This document shows, piece by piece, positions 1 through 18,122 of a DNA stretch of 64,000 nt. Positions within the stretch are counted from its first letter, which is position 1. Every line of letters starts with the position of its first letter. This DNA comes from Candidatus Mycolicibacterium alkanivorans. Its GTDB lineage: Bacteria > Actinomycetota > Actinomycetes > Mycobacteriales > Mycobacteriaceae. Under the pieces are notes generated by a model, which worked only from the letters and a program-made list of their open reading frames with translations, had not been told where the DNA came from and did no database searches. The translations under genes were made by a program, and so were the position numbers. The stretch is taken from positions 2,976,001-3,040,000 of the forward strand of contig NZ_JAIVFL010000001.1 of assembly GCF_022760805.1 (NCBI RefSeq), in the 5' to 3' direction.

Positions 1-510
1 GTTGCCGGTGACGGCTTCGAAGATGGCGAGACCCGCGCCGATACCGTCGCCGATCACATGCGACCCGACCATGCTGATGGCGGTGGCGCCGTCGGTCAGG
101 GGCTGAACGACGAGATACCAGGTCGGCCCGTGCTCGGGGTCGATCGGCAGGCTGGCCAGTTCGTCCGCCCAGTCCAGCAACGCGGCGCGGGGCCGGGCCT
201 GCTCGTTGAACCTGATCTCCGACGGCGCGCTGGTTGGCTTGACCCACCGGGGTCGCCCGAAGGGCAGCGGCGAGCGTTCGATGTGCCTGCCGCCATGGGA
301 TTCGGCGAAGTTGCGATGAAAACGCCTGACCGCGTCGAAATCGAGCGGATGCTCGTAGACCCAGACGCACTGCATCAGCTGTCCGCGGCCGGTGGCGCGC
401 ATCAATTCGAACGCCGTCTGGTCGAGGAATTCCAGCCGGTGGTCGGCCACCGCGTCCGGCTGCGCTCTGCGTGCGAAAAGCCTTCGCTTGGCCTGTGATT
501 CAGTCGTCAT
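1..510 (-). CDS. Acyltransferase-like (condensation/WS-DGAT fold) protein, C-terminus cut by window edge
   Basis: The first 170 codons are visible and the gene runs off the left edge. An ATG at 510 lies 10 bp after the preceding gene's stop, so it is the fourth gene of the pks operon. The visible part has an HVIGDG sequence, the HxxxDG catalytic motif of PapA/WS-DGAT-type CoA-dependent acyltransferases. It is clearly paralogous to the next gene upstream: both carry WVY-HP, VRRFH and IERSP-PFGR-RWV blocks in the same order. By family and context it probably transfers or processes acyl chains made by the neighbouring polyketide synthase. The substrate cannot be read from the sequence, and wax-ester/triacylglycerol synthesis is an alternative. 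Confidence 0.8.
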   Translation of the reverse strand, partial: MTTESQAKRRLFARRAQPDAVADHRLEFLDQTAFELMRATGRGQLMQCVWVYEHPLDFDAVRRFHRNFAESHGGRHIERSPLPFGRPRWVKPTSAPSEIRFNEQARPRAALLDWADELASLPIDPEHGPTWYLVVQPLTDGATAISMVGSHVIGDGIGAGLAIFEAVTGN

Positions 511-520
511 AGCGCAAACC

Positions 521-1912
521 TCACTCGATCACGCCGGACAGATCGAACTGCGCCAGCGTCTGTCCGATCACCTCGCGCAGACTCGCGATCGTGTTCTCGG
601 CACCCGGCTGGTAGCTGATCACCGAGACCAGCATCTTGTCGGCCAGACGCGCCGAGATCACGGTCAGCAAGCCACCGCGGCGCTCCAGAACCGACCGCTT
701 GACGTTGCGGTCCACGCCGCGGAACCACATGGAGTCGGCGGGCGTCCCGTCGATGAGAAGCAGGTACTCGGGCACTTCTCCGAGGTTCGAGCAGGTGACC
801 GGCATATCGGAGGAGAAACCGAACGTCATGTCGGCCATCGCGCGCATCGCGCGCTTGGGCAGGAACGGGATCAGTGGAAGCAGTTCGACCATCTCGTCGG
901 GGGTCTCCCGGGCCGCGGCCAAGCCCTGCTTGATCGCCGTGCGGAGACCTGAGAGGTCTTTGGTGACCGGTTCCGGGTCGACGCGGATGTTGGCTATCGT
1001 CACCATGTTGCCGCCGGTGTCCTCGAGAGTGAACCGCTCACTGACCGGAACCATCAAGGTGGCCGCGCCATCCTCCGGACGAGTGCGTCCGAGGTTCTCG
1101 GCAAGCTTGCCCGCGAATCCCGCAACAAGCGAAAGCCGGTTTCCACCAAGGGTTTCCGCTCGTGAATCCCACTCGTCGATGTCGATGGCAGCGACCGCCG
1201 TCGGCAGCACCACTCGCTCATCACCGGCACTGGCCGGCACCGGCGGTTTCGGCCCGACCAGCTCGTGGCGGCGCGCAACCGCGACCTTGGCCGCCTTGAC
1301 CAGGGTGCGCGCCGTCTCCGGCAGGTCGGCGAGGGTCTGGTGGAGGTCTTCGATCACCGCACGGCGGCGAGGACGCGAGTGCGGCGCCGGATAGTCCAGG
1401 TTCTGCTCACCGCCGCTGATCGTGTCCAGGATGGAGAAGACCGCGGCGCCTCCGTCGGCCACAGCATGGGAGATGACCAGGCTGATGCCGGTAGTGCCGT
1501 CGGTGAACAACTGCACACCCATGCGCCAGCCTGGCCCGCGCTCCGGATCCAGCGGCAGCTCGACCTGATCGTCAGCCCACTGGTAGAACTCCTCGCGAGG
1601 TCGCGGGTGCTCGCCGACGTCGAGTGCGGTCTGCGGTCCCGGCACCGAGACCCAGCGGTGGCGGCCGAAAGGCACCGGCGAGCGTTCGATCAACCGGGCC
1701 ACGAGTCCGTGGCCGAGCGTCTGGTGGAACCGACGCACCCCGTCGAGGTCGACTGGGTGGCGGTAGACCCAGATCGCCTGCATGACGGCGGCTTGTTCGG
1801 CGCCACGCAGCGCCAGCAGGAGCGCCTGATCGGCGAAGGGCACCACGTTGTCCGGCAGTGGGCGCGGCGCACGGCGGCGAAAGCGCCGAAGCAGTCGGCG
1901 GTCGTCAGCCAC
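521..1912 (-). CDS. Acyltransferase-like (condensation/WS-DGAT fold) protein
   Basis: 463 residues from a GTG at 1912, only 5 bp after the papA stop. An HAVADGG sequence near residue 153 matches the HxxxDG acyltransferase motif. A C-terminal CSNLGE sequence sits where WS/DGAT-type proteins have their second conserved motif. No signal peptide or obvious membrane segment is seen, so it is probably cytoplasmic or peripheral. It is a tandem paralogue of the partial gene downstream. In LOS or acyltrehalose loci of rapid growers a Mas-like Pks gene is followed by papA and further acyltransferase-like genes, so a role in acylating a trehalose-type glycolipid is the best inference. The exact reaction is unknown. 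Confidence 0.85.
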   Translation of the reverse strand: MADDRRLLRRFRRRAPRPLPDNVVPFADQALLLALRGAEQAAVMQAIWVYRHPVDLDGVRRFHQTLGHGLVARLIERSPVPFGRHRWVSVPGPQTALDVGEHPRPREEFYQWADDQVELPLDPERGPGWRMGVQLFTDGTTGISLVISHAVADGGAAVFSILDTISGGEQNLDYPAPHSRPRRRAVIEDLHQTLADLPETARTLVKAAKVAVARRHELVGPKPPVPASAGDERVVLPTAVAAIDIDEWDSRAETLGGNRLSLVAGFAGKLAENLGRTRPEDGAATLMVPVSERFTLEDTGGNMVTIANIRVDPEPVTKDLSGLRTAIKQGLAAARETPDEMVELLPLIPFLPKRAMRAMADMTFGFSSDMPVTCSNLGEVPEYLLLIDGTPADSMWFRGVDRNVKRSVLERRGGLLTVISARLADKMLVSVISYQPGAENTIASLREVIGQTLAQFDLSGVIE

Positions 1913-1917
1913 GAAGA

Positions 1918-3354
1918 TCAGACCGTCGCTTTCGGCAGCCGGGGAGACGACACGGACTCGGCACGGCCCTCAGCCACCCGCAAATAGATGCACTTCAGCT
2001 GCTCGACGAACTCCGCCACCGACTCACGCGCGACGAGATTGTCGGGGTAGGCCACCGTGATGATGGTGCCCTCCGCACGCCGATTCACCCACATGCCAAC
2101 CTGATTGGCGGCACCGAGATCGGTGTAGACGTGGCCGTTGAGCCCGTGCCACTGCGAGACGATCAAGGGATTCAGCGGGGGCAGTCCGACGTCGAGATAC
2201 GACAGCATCGGCACGCCGGGACCCGGCGGGCGGATCCCGGGGATCGACTCGGCGAGCTCGAAGACACGCTCGATCGGAACGTTCGCAACCGGCATCCGCG
2301 AATCGAACGACGCCTGGGCGGCGCGCGCCACCTCCGCGAAGGACCGGGCCGCCACGGGAACCGACACCGGAACGAGCCCGGTGAACCACCCGGTCGTCAT
2401 GAATTCCGCGGGAGTGCTCCGGGTGGTGGTCGGTGTGATGACGTAGTAGTCGTCGTCACCGGTCAGCTCGCGATGTGCGATTGCGGCACAAGCGAATACC
2501 CCGCCGATGAACCGGACCCCGGCCGACGTGCACGCCGATTCGAAGCGGTCCGTCTCGTGGTCGTCCATCAACTGCACCGTCAGCAGGTCCCCGCTGCACG
2601 GCTCGGACGGATCACCCAGCGGAAGCGGGAAGGTCGGCAACGTGCCGCCGTTCTTCTCCAGGAACTCCACCCAGGTGCGGACATCGGGAGAATCTAAGGT
2701 CAGCCCAGCGGTGAACTCCCGCTGACGCAGGCAGTAATCGCTGTAGCTGCCCGCCTCCGGTAGCCGGATCGGGGCGCCGCCGCCGGCGACTGCCTCGTAG
2801 TTCATGTGCATCTCGACGAACAACGCCACCATGAACATGGCGTCGGCGTGCAAGTGGTCGATGCTGACGTAGAACGTGAAGTGGTCGGCGCGCTGGATGA
2901 CGCCGAACCGGAAGCAGTCCCACTGCAGCGGGCTCGGCGTGTCCAGGACGTGCTGACGCCACTGGCCGGAATTCATCTCGCCGTGCTTGGTGGCCACGAA
3001 CTGGATGGCCCCCGGGTCACTGATGGTGTGGCGGACGACGTCGTCGTCGTCGCCGAACTCGAACCAGCTGTGGTAGGTGTCGTGCCGGCGCAGGTAGGAG
3101 TTGATGACGTAGGTCATCGCGCGGATGTCGCAGCGGCCCGGCATGTTCCACGCCGGGATGAGCAACCGCGCCATCTCCAGCCCGTTGGCGGAGTGGTTGC
3201 GATAGCTGCGGATGTGCTGTTCCTGCTGATAGCTGGGCGGCACGTCGCTGATCGGAGCGTCTGACACCTTCGCCAGGCAGCCCGGCGAAGGTGTCCACGA
3301 CACGACCGTTCCCGGCGCATCAACCCAGTCATGGACTGCTGTGAGCGCAACCAC
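1918..3354 (-). CDS. PapA-family polyketide synthase-associated acyltransferase
   Basis: 478 residues, starting at a GTG 24 bp after the pks stop with a weak purine-rich upstream sequence. The protein carries HLHAD near residue 168, the HxxxD catalytic motif of PapA acyltransferases. Its overall layout (N-terminal QQEQH segment, C-terminal DLGAANQVGMW block in the DFGWG-like position) resembles PapA1-PapA4 of trehalose lipid clusters rather than PapA5. PapA proteins transfer polyketide-derived or fatty acyl groups from the synthase or CoA to trehalose or another acceptor on the cytoplasmic side. Tight spacing with the Mas-like synthase supports a shared product. Which PapA subclass it is, and hence the acceptor, needs phylogeny. 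Confidence 0.88.
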   Translation of the reverse strand: MVALTAVHDWVDAPGTVVSWTPSPGCLAKVSDAPISDVPPSYQQEQHIRSYRNHSANGLEMARLLIPAWNMPGRCDIRAMTYVINSYLRRHDTYHSWFEFGDDDDVVRHTISDPGAIQFVATKHGEMNSGQWRQHVLDTPSPLQWDCFRFGVIQRADHFTFYVSIDHLHADAMFMVALFVEMHMNYEAVAGGGAPIRLPEAGSYSDYCLRQREFTAGLTLDSPDVRTWVEFLEKNGGTLPTFPLPLGDPSEPCSGDLLTVQLMDDHETDRFESACTSAGVRFIGGVFACAAIAHRELTGDDDYYVITPTTTRSTPAEFMTTGWFTGLVPVSVPVAARSFAEVARAAQASFDSRMPVANVPIERVFELAESIPGIRPPGPGVPMLSYLDVGLPPLNPLIVSQWHGLNGHVYTDLGAANQVGMWVNRRAEGTIITVAYPDNLVARESVAEFVEQLKCIYLRVAEGRAESVSSPRLPKATV

Positions 3355-3378
3355 TCTCTAGTCCCCTATTCGCACCTG

Positions 3379-9660
<6,282 letters not shown>

Positions 9661-10726
9661 GTCCGGTCATCCTCACTCTTCATCAACTCTGAACATGGCC
9701 ACGAGGGTTGCTCTGGTTGCAGAACCATCAAACCAACGTTGCCAACATGATCGGTAGCTTAACCGCATTTTGTTACGGGGGCGACAAATGTTTTCCGATT
9801 TTGATTACAGAATCGCCGGTGTTACCGTGCAGTGCACGCCCTCTAGCGGCGTCTGTCGATATCTGGTAGCTGAGCTTTGCGCAACTTCAAGCAAAATGTC
9901 GACCGCGATATGGCGCCCGGATCCGGGAAAACATGGCCTGTACAGGGGATTTAACCTGACTGCGGGCACGAGTCGGCCAGCATCGCGGGCCCCGATGGGC
10001 ACTGGGCGGGCGTCGGGGGAAGTTGCAGTGGGTTTTCCACCGCAATCTTGGACCGAATTGCCGTCGGCGCGGCTAGCAAATAGCTAATCACCGGAATCAT
10101 CACTGGGGTAAATTCCGCGAGTGAATTACGCGCCCAGGCGGCTCATCTATTGGCTGCCAGTGATAATTGAGCCGCCGCACCACTGGGCCCAAACTAGACC
10201 TTCCTGAGAGTTTCCGCTATTGCCACTCAGGTTCTTGTCAGGCTGCCGCCTGGGGATTCCATTGGGCCAGGCACCATATGGCTACTGACCTGAGAATAGG
10301 TTAAGAGGGGTGTCTCAGGCACCTATCAGGTGCAGCCAAGAATAGATAAAGCCGCACCGAATCATGGCAGATACCCGCAAATTTCCGCCCACATCCAGCG
10401 GTCAGCAAATGTTATTGGATAAGCCCCAGGACAGCGGCCAGTAATTGGCGTAGTTGCGTCCTTCATTTCACTTCGAGGGGTCTAAATAATGCTTGCAGTG
10501 ACGCTAGTCACTGCCCAGATGGCCGAATCGAACCTTCGGCCGAAGTTAGCTGGAGCCCGCGTCAGGGGCCTGGCGAGGCGGTTGTCCGAGGGCCGGAGAA
10601 GGGCGACACGCCGACCACGCGCGACACGCCGAAACGTCCCGCAGGCGCGCTCGGACGAGGCACTGACCCGCGAAGAAGGCAGGGTGGTACGGGCGACCGC
10701 CGCCACGAAACCAGGCGCCGGGCTAA
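9661..10726. other. Long lower-GC intergenic region upstream of the polyketide operon
   Basis: No convincing gene was found on either strand in about 1.1 kb. The short open frames present have no family features. Base composition falls visibly from the high-GC norm, being close to even in stretches such as 10080-10460. The interval should hold the promoter of the minus-strand pks operon. A TAAGCT sequence (minus strand, 9761-9756) is a possible -10 box about 95 bp before the pks start, but no convincing -35 partner was seen. AT-rich intergenic DNA before glycolipid genes is a typical target of the silencer Lsr2 in mycobacteria; that role here is inference. Confidence 0.6.
10289..10333. promoter_or_regulatory. 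Cluster of inverted repeats (candidate regulator site)
   Basis: CCTGAGA at 10289-10295 is repeated inverted as TCTCAGG at 10313-10319. Immediately after, GCACCT-ATC-AGGTGC (10319-10333) is a perfect 6-bp-arm dyad. A further pair, GCCTGG (10248-10253) and CCAGGC (10267-10272), lies just before. Such clustering in a non-coding AT-rich stretch suggests protein binding or RNA structure; no regulator can be named. Confidence 0.35.
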
Positions 10727-10840
10727 TTAGAGCGCAATCACATCCGCCGCGTCGGGCGCAAACGGCGCTGCAAACTCCTCGACCGGCCGGAACCCGCGCC
10801 GGCGGGCCTCCGCGGCCCCGAGCCGGATCAGCGCAGCCAT
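10727..10840 (-). CDS. Short orphan reading frame, possibly a gene remnant
   Basis: An ATG at 10840 opens 37 codons ending in TAA, giving an Ala/Arg-rich peptide that includes RRRGFRPVEEFAAPF. The frame remains open upstream into the meaB stop region without another good start, and no Shine-Dalgarno sequence is obvious. Codon choice looks like normal high-GC coding DNA, in contrast to the AT-rich sequence beyond it. It may be the surviving tail of a deleted gene or chance coding appearance. No family is recognised. Confidence 0.2.
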   Translation of the reverse strand: MAALIRLGAAEARRRGFRPVEEFAAPFAPDAADVIAL

Positions 10841-10896
10841 GCCGATGAAGCCATCAGCGGCTGCGCGCGAGCGCTGTGGACAATGTTGCCGATCTG

Positions 10897-11885
10897 TTAA
10901 CTTCGCTGCTCAGCGGCTTCCAAGATCTGTTGGGCGGCCAGGGCCGGGGTGAGTTCGCCCTCGCGCACCTGCCGGTCGATCTCCGCCCTCATGGTCCGGA
11001 CCGCCGGGTGCGTGAGTACCCGGTCCAGTACCGCGTCACGGACCATCGACCACGTCCAGTCCACCTGCTGGGTCCGGCGCCTGGCGTCGAACTCACCGGC
11101 GGCGGTCAGCACCTCTCGGTGCTTCAACACGGTGTCCCACATCTCACTCAGACCCGTGCCGTCCAACGCGCTCATCGTCAAAACCGGCGGGCGCCACAGT
11201 GTTTCGCGCGGATAGATCAGACGGATCGCCGCCGAGAGCTCGCGGGCGGCGGCCTTGGCCTCGCTGAGGTGCTCGCCGTCGGCCTTGTTGACGACCACGA
11301 TGTCGGCCAGCTCCAGCACGCCCTTCTTGATGCCCTGCAGCTGATCGCCCGTGCGGGCCAGGGTCAGGAACACGAAGGTATCCACCATGTTGGCCACCGC
11401 AACCTCGGATTGTCCCACGCCCACGGTCTCCACCAGGATGACGTCGTAGCCGGCGGCCTCGAGCAGCACGATCGTCTCCCGGGTCGCCCTGGCGACCCCG
11501 CCCAGGGTTCCCGAGGTCGGCGACGGCCGGATGTAGGCGTCCGGATGCACGGCCAGCCGCGCCATCCGGGTCTTGTCGCCCAGGATGGAACCACCGGTAC
11601 GGGTGGAGGACGGGTCGACAGCCAGCACCGCGACGCGGTGCCCCTGATCGATCAGGTACATCCCCAGCGCCTCGATGGTGGTCGACTTCCCCACCCCGGG
11701 CACGCCGGTGATCCCGACGTGCAGGGCCTTGCCGGCGTCGGGCATCAGCTCCAGCAGCAGCCGCTGGGCCTGCTCGCGATGATCGGCCCGCGTCGACTCC
11801 ACCAGGGTGATGGCCCGGGCCAGCGCCGCGCGATCACCGGTGCGGATGGCCTCTGCCGGGGCTGCGACGTCGGGTCCGTCGGTCA

Positions 11886-11886
<1 letters not shown>
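10897..11886 (-). CDS. meaB: Methylmalonyl-CoA mutase-associated GTPase MeaB
   Basis: 329 residues of the G3E P-loop GTPase family. The Walker A motif GVPGVGKS is at 61-68, with a switch region around [18 protein letters not shown] and an NKAD base-recognition motif. MeaB proteins gate cobalamin delivery to methylmalonyl-CoA mutase and protect it from inactivation. The ATG (11884-11886) overlaps the mutB stop by one base, so translation is probably coupled. In M. tuberculosis a mazEF4 pair lies between mutB and meaB; here the two genes are directly joined. The true start is this internal ATG: a longer frame running back over mutB is a shadow of the mutase gene. Confidence 0.96.
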
Positions 11887-14141
<2,255 letters not shown>

Positions 14142-14143
14142 GA

Positions 14144-15982
14144 TCAGGCCCCCAATCGGGTGAGCAGGGACGAAAGCGCCTCGACCGCATCGATCTTCGC
14201 GGTCAGATAGCCGTCGGGACGGGCGTCGGCGGGCACGTCGGCGACGGCCCTTTCCGGACCGGCCAGCAGTACCTGTTCGACGCCCGCGGCGCGGGCAGCC
14301 TCGACGATCCCGGCGGCATCGGTGCCGTACCGGGCGTCGGTGCCGCAGATGACGGCCACCGAGGAACCGGCGGCGCGAACCGCGTCGGCCACCGCCCCGG
14401 CGTCGACGGTTCCGGGGTTGACGGCTTCGATTCCGCCGGACGCCAACAGATTCGCCGCGAACGTCGCCCTGATGTTGTGTTCGGCCAGCGGTCCCAGCGG
14501 CAGCAGCAGCACGGCGGGCCGGGCACCGGTGCGCTCCAGGTGCGCATCGGAGCGGTCGCGCAGCGCCTCGAAGCCGGCCGCGTAGCGGGCGACGGTGTCC
14601 GACGGCGCCGCAGCCAGTGGCGGTTCGGCGAGGTTCGGGAACTCGTTGACACCGGTGATCGCGGTGCGGCGGTGGGCGATGTCGTCGGCACGGCGCGCGC
14701 GCACCTGCTCGATCTGCTCGGCGACGTGGTCGCGCGCCTCAAGGAACCCGCCATCGGCCTCGATCGCCTGGAACTGCGACCAGGCTTGTGCGGCAAGGCT
14801 TTCGGTGAGGTCTTCGACGTACCAGGAGCCGCCGGCGGGGTCGAGCACCCGGCCGATGTGCGATTCCTCCAGCAGCAGCAGTTGCGTGTTACGCGCAATG
14901 CGACGGGAGAATCCCGCGCTGATGCCGGGGAAACCACCGGGAATCGCCACGTCGAACGGCAACACCTGGACGGTGTCGGCCCCCCCGACGCCCGCGCCGA
15001 AGGCGGCCAGTGTGGTGCGCAGCATGTTCACCCAGGGATCGCGCTGGGTCATCATCGGCACCGAGGTGACCGCGTGCAGCGTCGTCGTCCCGCTGTCAGG
15101 CTCCCCCAGCACATCGGCGACCCTGGCCCAGAGTTGGCGTGCGGCACGGAATTTCGCGATGGCCATGAACTGGTCGTCATCGGCGACCAGCCGGAAGCTG
15201 ATCTGGCGCAACGCCCCGGCGGCGCCCAGGCCGGCCTCGACCAGCAGCCGCACGTAGCTCACGGCGGCACCAAGCGCCCCGGCGAGCTCCCACGCCGCGT
15301 TGGCACCCCGGTTGTGGAATGCGGCACCGTCGACGGTCACCGCCCGCACCCCGGGCTTGCCGGCCAGGCTGGACGCCAGTGCCACCACCTCGTCGACGGC
15401 GGGCGCATCGCGGCCGCTGAGTGGCGCGGTCAGCGGGTCGGCACCGAGGTCGATCGACATCGAGGCGCGCGCGGAGTCCTCGGCGCCGGCCACCAGGGCC
15501 AGAATCGCCGTGGCGGCGGCCCCGAAGTCGGCGCCGGCGTCCACCAGCACCGGTGCCAGGTCCAGGTAGACACCCTCAAGAAGGCGGTCCAGGTCGGCGG
15601 GCGCCACACCGGTTGCACCCACCCGTAACACCAGCGCGCTGACCCCGTCTGCGAGCGCGCCCAGAACGACTGCGTTGCCGTCGGCCACCGCACCGGTGCA
15701 GTCCGGGGACGGGAACGCCTCGGCCACTTTCCATCCGGCGATCACGTCGCGGTGCGCGTCACCGCCGCGGATGAACGGCCAGGTGCCGGGCAGCGGCGGT
15801 TCGGGCAAGGCGTCGAGCGCGGTGTAGAGGGGCCGGATCGGAAAGCCTTCGTAGGTGGGCGAGTCGAGCAGGCGCTCCGGTTCCTCGCCCAGCTCGGCCG
15901 GATCACGGCGGCTGCTCTTGGCCAGCACACCGGCCACCGCGGCGCGCCAGCGGGCGCGCTCCTCCTCCGCCTCTACGGACAC
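14144..15982 (-). CDS. mutA: Methylmalonyl-CoA mutase small subunit
   Basis: 612 residues from a GTG at 15982, preceded by AGGAG (15993-15989) at 6-base spacing. An in-frame GTG at 16027 lacks such a site and would add 15 residues. The protein has the mutase barrel followed by a degenerate cobalamin-type domain without DxHxxG, as expected for the non-catalytic partner that heterodimerises with MutB. First gene of mutA-mutB-meaB. The divergent TVP38 gene starts about 150 bp away. Confidence 0.94.
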   Translation of the reverse strand: MSVEAEEERARWRAAVAGVLAKSSRRDPAELGEEPERLLDSPTYEGFPIRPLYTALDALPEPPLPGTWPFIRGGDAHRDVIAGWKVAEAFPSPDCTGAVADGNAVVLGALADGVSALVLRVGATGVAPADLDRLLEGVYLDLAPVLVDAGADFGAAATAILALVAGAEDSARASMSIDLGADPLTAPLSGRDAPAVDEVVALASSLAGKPGVRAVTVDGAAFHNRGANAAWELAGALGAAVSYVRLLVEAGLGAAGALRQISFRLVADDDQFMAIAKFRAARQLWARVADVLGEPDSGTTTLHAVTSVPMMTQRDPWVNMLRTTLAAFGAGVGGADTVQVLPFDVAIPGGFPGISAGFSRRIARNTQLLLLEESHIGRVLDPAGGSWYVEDLTESLAAQAWSQFQAIEADGGFLEARDHVAEQIEQVRARRADDIAHRRTAITGVNEFPNLAEPPLAAAPSDTVARYAAGFEALRDRSDAHLERTGARPAVLLLPLGPLAEHNIRATFAANLLASGGIEAVNPGTVDAGAVADAVRAAGSSVAVICGTDARYGTDAAGIVEAARAAGVEQVLLAGPERAVADVPADARPDGYLTAKIDAVEALSSLLTRLGA

Positions 15983-16122
15983 CGGCAACTCCTGTTGTCG
16001 CAGCTTGCAGCCTATGGGGCGATACACCGTCAGCTACTCAGGCTAAATGATGACCTCCGGCGAGTGCGGTCCGGCACTGCGGAAATTCGCTTTGCGTCCG
16101 CGGAGAGGTCACAAAGGGCCCG

Positions 16123-16128
16123 TAATCT
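16123..16128 (+). promoter_or_regulatory. -10 box (TAATCT) placing transcription start at a GTG
   Basis: TAATCT fits the mycobacterial TANNNT -10 consensus and ends 8 bases before a GTG at 16137. That spacing puts the transcription start at or next to the start codon, so the TVP38 gene is probably leaderless. This decides the choice of start. Confidence 0.5.
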
Positions 16129-16136
16129 TGGTAAAC

Positions 16137-16850
16137 GTGACGTCGAAGGCTCCCAGCGCGCTGCGCAACGTGGTCGCGGCGGTAGTGGCCACGGCTCGTC
16201 AGGTGCCCCGCAGACGCATCATCGCCGCCGCGGCTGCCGCTGTGATGCTCGTCGCGGTGGCGCTTCTGGTGCCCTTGCCCACCGCGGTGCAGCTGCGCGA
16301 TTGGGCCACGTCGGTCGGCCCGTGGTTCCCGCTGGCGTTCCTGGGTGCGCATGTCGTCGTCACGGTGTTCCCGTTTCCCCGCACCGCCTTCACCCTGGCG
16401 GCCGGTCTGCTGTTCGGCCCGGCGCCGGGCATCGCGATCGCCGTGGTGGCCTCCACGCTCAGCGCCGTCATCGCGCTGTTGCTGGTGCGCGCGCTGGGCT
16501 GGCGACTCAACGGGTTGGTCAGCCACCCCGCCGTCGAGTCGGTCGATGCGCGGCTACGGGCCCGCGGGTGGCCGGCGATCCTGTCGCTGCGGATGATCCC
16601 CGCGGTGCCGTTCTCGGTGCTCAACTACGCGGCCGGCGCCTCGGCGGTACGCCTGGTGCCCTACCTGCTGGCCACCCTGGTCGGTCTGCTGCCCGGCACC
16701 TCCGCGGTCGTCGTGCTCGGTGACGCGCTGACCGGCAACGTCAGCCCGCTGCTCGTCCTGGTGTCGCTGTGCACCGCCGCCTTGGGCGTCGCCGGCCTGG
16801 TCATCGAGGTGCGTCAGCACCGCCGTCACCACCGGCTGCGCACGCCCTAG
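16137..16850 (+). CDS. TVP38/TMEM64 (VTT-domain) membrane protein
   Basis: 237 residues from a leaderless GTG; an in-frame ATG at 16047 would add 30 residues lacking family character. Several hydrophobic segments flank the VTT/SNARE-associated core, with the conserved FPFPRTAFTLAAG and LRMIPAVPFSVLNY stretches typical of TVP38/DedA-related proteins. These integral membrane proteins are linked to lipid or polyprenyl scrambling in some families; the substrate in mycobacteria is not known. It occupies the position of Rv1491c, divergent from mutA, and converges on the stomatin gene with a 4-bp stop overlap. Confidence 0.85.
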   Translation: MTSKAPSALRNVVAAVVATARQVPRRRIIAAAAAAVMLVAVALLVPLPTAVQLRDWATSVGPWFPLAFLGAHVVVTVFPFPRTAFTLAAGLLFGPAPGIAIAVVASTLSAVIALLLVRALGWRLNGLVSHPAVESVDARLRARGWPAILSLRMIPAVPFSVLNYAAGASAVRLVPYLLATLVGLLPGTSAVVVLGDALTGNVSPLLVLVSLCTAALGVAGLVIEVRQHRRHHRLRTP

Positions 16851-18088
16851 CCCCCGGTCGAGCCGTGCCGCGGTGCCGACGGCGGCTGCGGTGCGTACTG
16901 CGACGGCGGAGCCTGTTGCTCGGTCAGCGGCGGATAGGCCATCACGGGCGGGAGGCTCACTTGGGTGGGCGGGGCGAGGTCGTCGACCGACGAACGCGCG
17001 TCGGCCACGGCGGCGGCCACCGCCTGCGCGATCTCCGGATCGGTCTGGGTGTTGAACCAGTCGGCGACCTCGGCGGAATCGTCCTCCGGTTTGGGCAGGT
17101 CCTCCTCGACCGGCGAGGGCTGGTAGCGGAACACCCCGTCCTCGCCCGGTGCGCCGAGCAGCTTGGTGAACCCCTGCAACGCCGACCCGAAGTCGCTGGG
17201 CACCAGCCACACCTTGTTGGCCTCGCCCTTCGCCATCTGCGGGAGGGTCTGCAGGTACTGGTAGGCGAGCATCTCCGGCGTCGGCCGCCCGGCCTTGATC
17301 GCGGCGAAAGTCTTCTCGATGGCCTTGGCCTGGCCCTGCGCCTGCAGGTACTGCGCGGCGCGCTCGCCCTGGGCCCGCAGGATCCGGGACTGCCGGTCGG
17401 CCTCGGCGGCCAGGATCGCGGCCTGCTTGGCCCCCTCGGCGGCCAGGATCTGTGCCTGCTTCTGGCCCTCGGCCTGTTTGATCGACGCCTCCCGGCTGCC
17501 CTCGGCGGTGAGGATCATCGCGCGCTTCTCGCGGTCGGCGCGCATCTGCTTCTCCATCGAGTCCTGGATCGACGGCGGCGGGTCAATGCTGCGCAGTTCG
17601 ACGCGGGCCACCCGAAGGCCCCAGCGGCCGGTGGCCTCATCGAGCACGCCGCGCAACTGCCCGTTGATCTGATCGCGTGAGGTCAGCGTCTGCTCCAGCG
17701 TCATGCCACCGACCACATTGCGCAGCGTGGTGGTGGTGAGCTGCTCCACACCCACGATGTAGTTGCTGATCTGGTAGACGGCCGCCTGCGGGTTGGTCAC
17801 CTGGAAGTAGACGACGGTGTCGATGTTGACGGTGAGGTTGTCCTCGGTGATCACCGGCTGAGGCGGGAAAGACACCACCCGCTCGCGCAGGTCTACCCGT
17901 GCGCGGATCTTATCGATGAACGGGATCAGGAGCGTCAGCTGCCCCGAGACCGTCTTGCTGTACCGGCCGAGCCGCTCGATCACGGCGGCCTCGGCCTGCG
18001 GGATCAGGGCGACGGACTTGGCGACGACGATGATGGCGAAGATCACCAGCACCGCCAGCAGCACCAGGCCGGCTATGGCACCGTCCAT
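16847..18088 (-). CDS. SPFH/band 7 (stomatin-like) membrane protein
   Basis: 413 residues. One N-terminal membrane segment (about 6-27) is followed by the SPFH domain, which includes RLGRYSKTVSGQLTLLIPFID and a DLRERVVSFPPQPVIT stretch. A long Ala/Gln/Glu coiled coil follows (about 190-260) and then a Pro/Gln-rich tail. Such proteins oligomerise into membrane microdomain scaffolds. Its partner, an NfeD-like protein, lies 34 bp upstream, the standard stomatin/NfeD pairing and equivalent to Rv1488/Rv1487. Lack of a signal cleavage site suggests the N-terminal helix is an anchor. Confidence 0.92.
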   Translation of the reverse strand: MDGAIAGLVLLAVLVIFAIIVVAKSVALIPQAEAAVIERLGRYSKTVSGQLTLLIPFIDKIRARVDLRERVVSFPPQPVITEDNLTVNIDTVVYFQVTNPQAAVYQISNYIVGVEQLTTTTLRNVVGGMTLEQTLTSRDQINGQLRGVLDEATGRWGLRVARVELRSIDPPPSIQDSMEKQMRADREKRAMILTAEGSREASIKQAEGQKQAQILAAEGAKQAAILAAEADRQSRILRAQGERAAQYLQAQGQAKAIEKTFAAIKAGRPTPEMLAYQYLQTLPQMAKGEANKVWLVPSDFGSALQGFTKLLGAPGEDGVFRYQPSPVEEDLPKPEDDSAEVADWFNTQTDPEIAQAVAAAVADARSSVDDLAPPTQVSLPPVMAYPPLTEQQAPPSQYAPQPPSAPRHGSTGG

Positions 18089-18122
18089 AACGGGTTCTCC
18101 TTAGCGGGTTGTGCCTGACTTC

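Noticed and set aside
10489..10848. Plus-strand 119-codon frame in the pks-meaB gap
   Set aside because: Arg/Ala/Pro-rich with no motif, no ribosome site and no neighbours to explain it.
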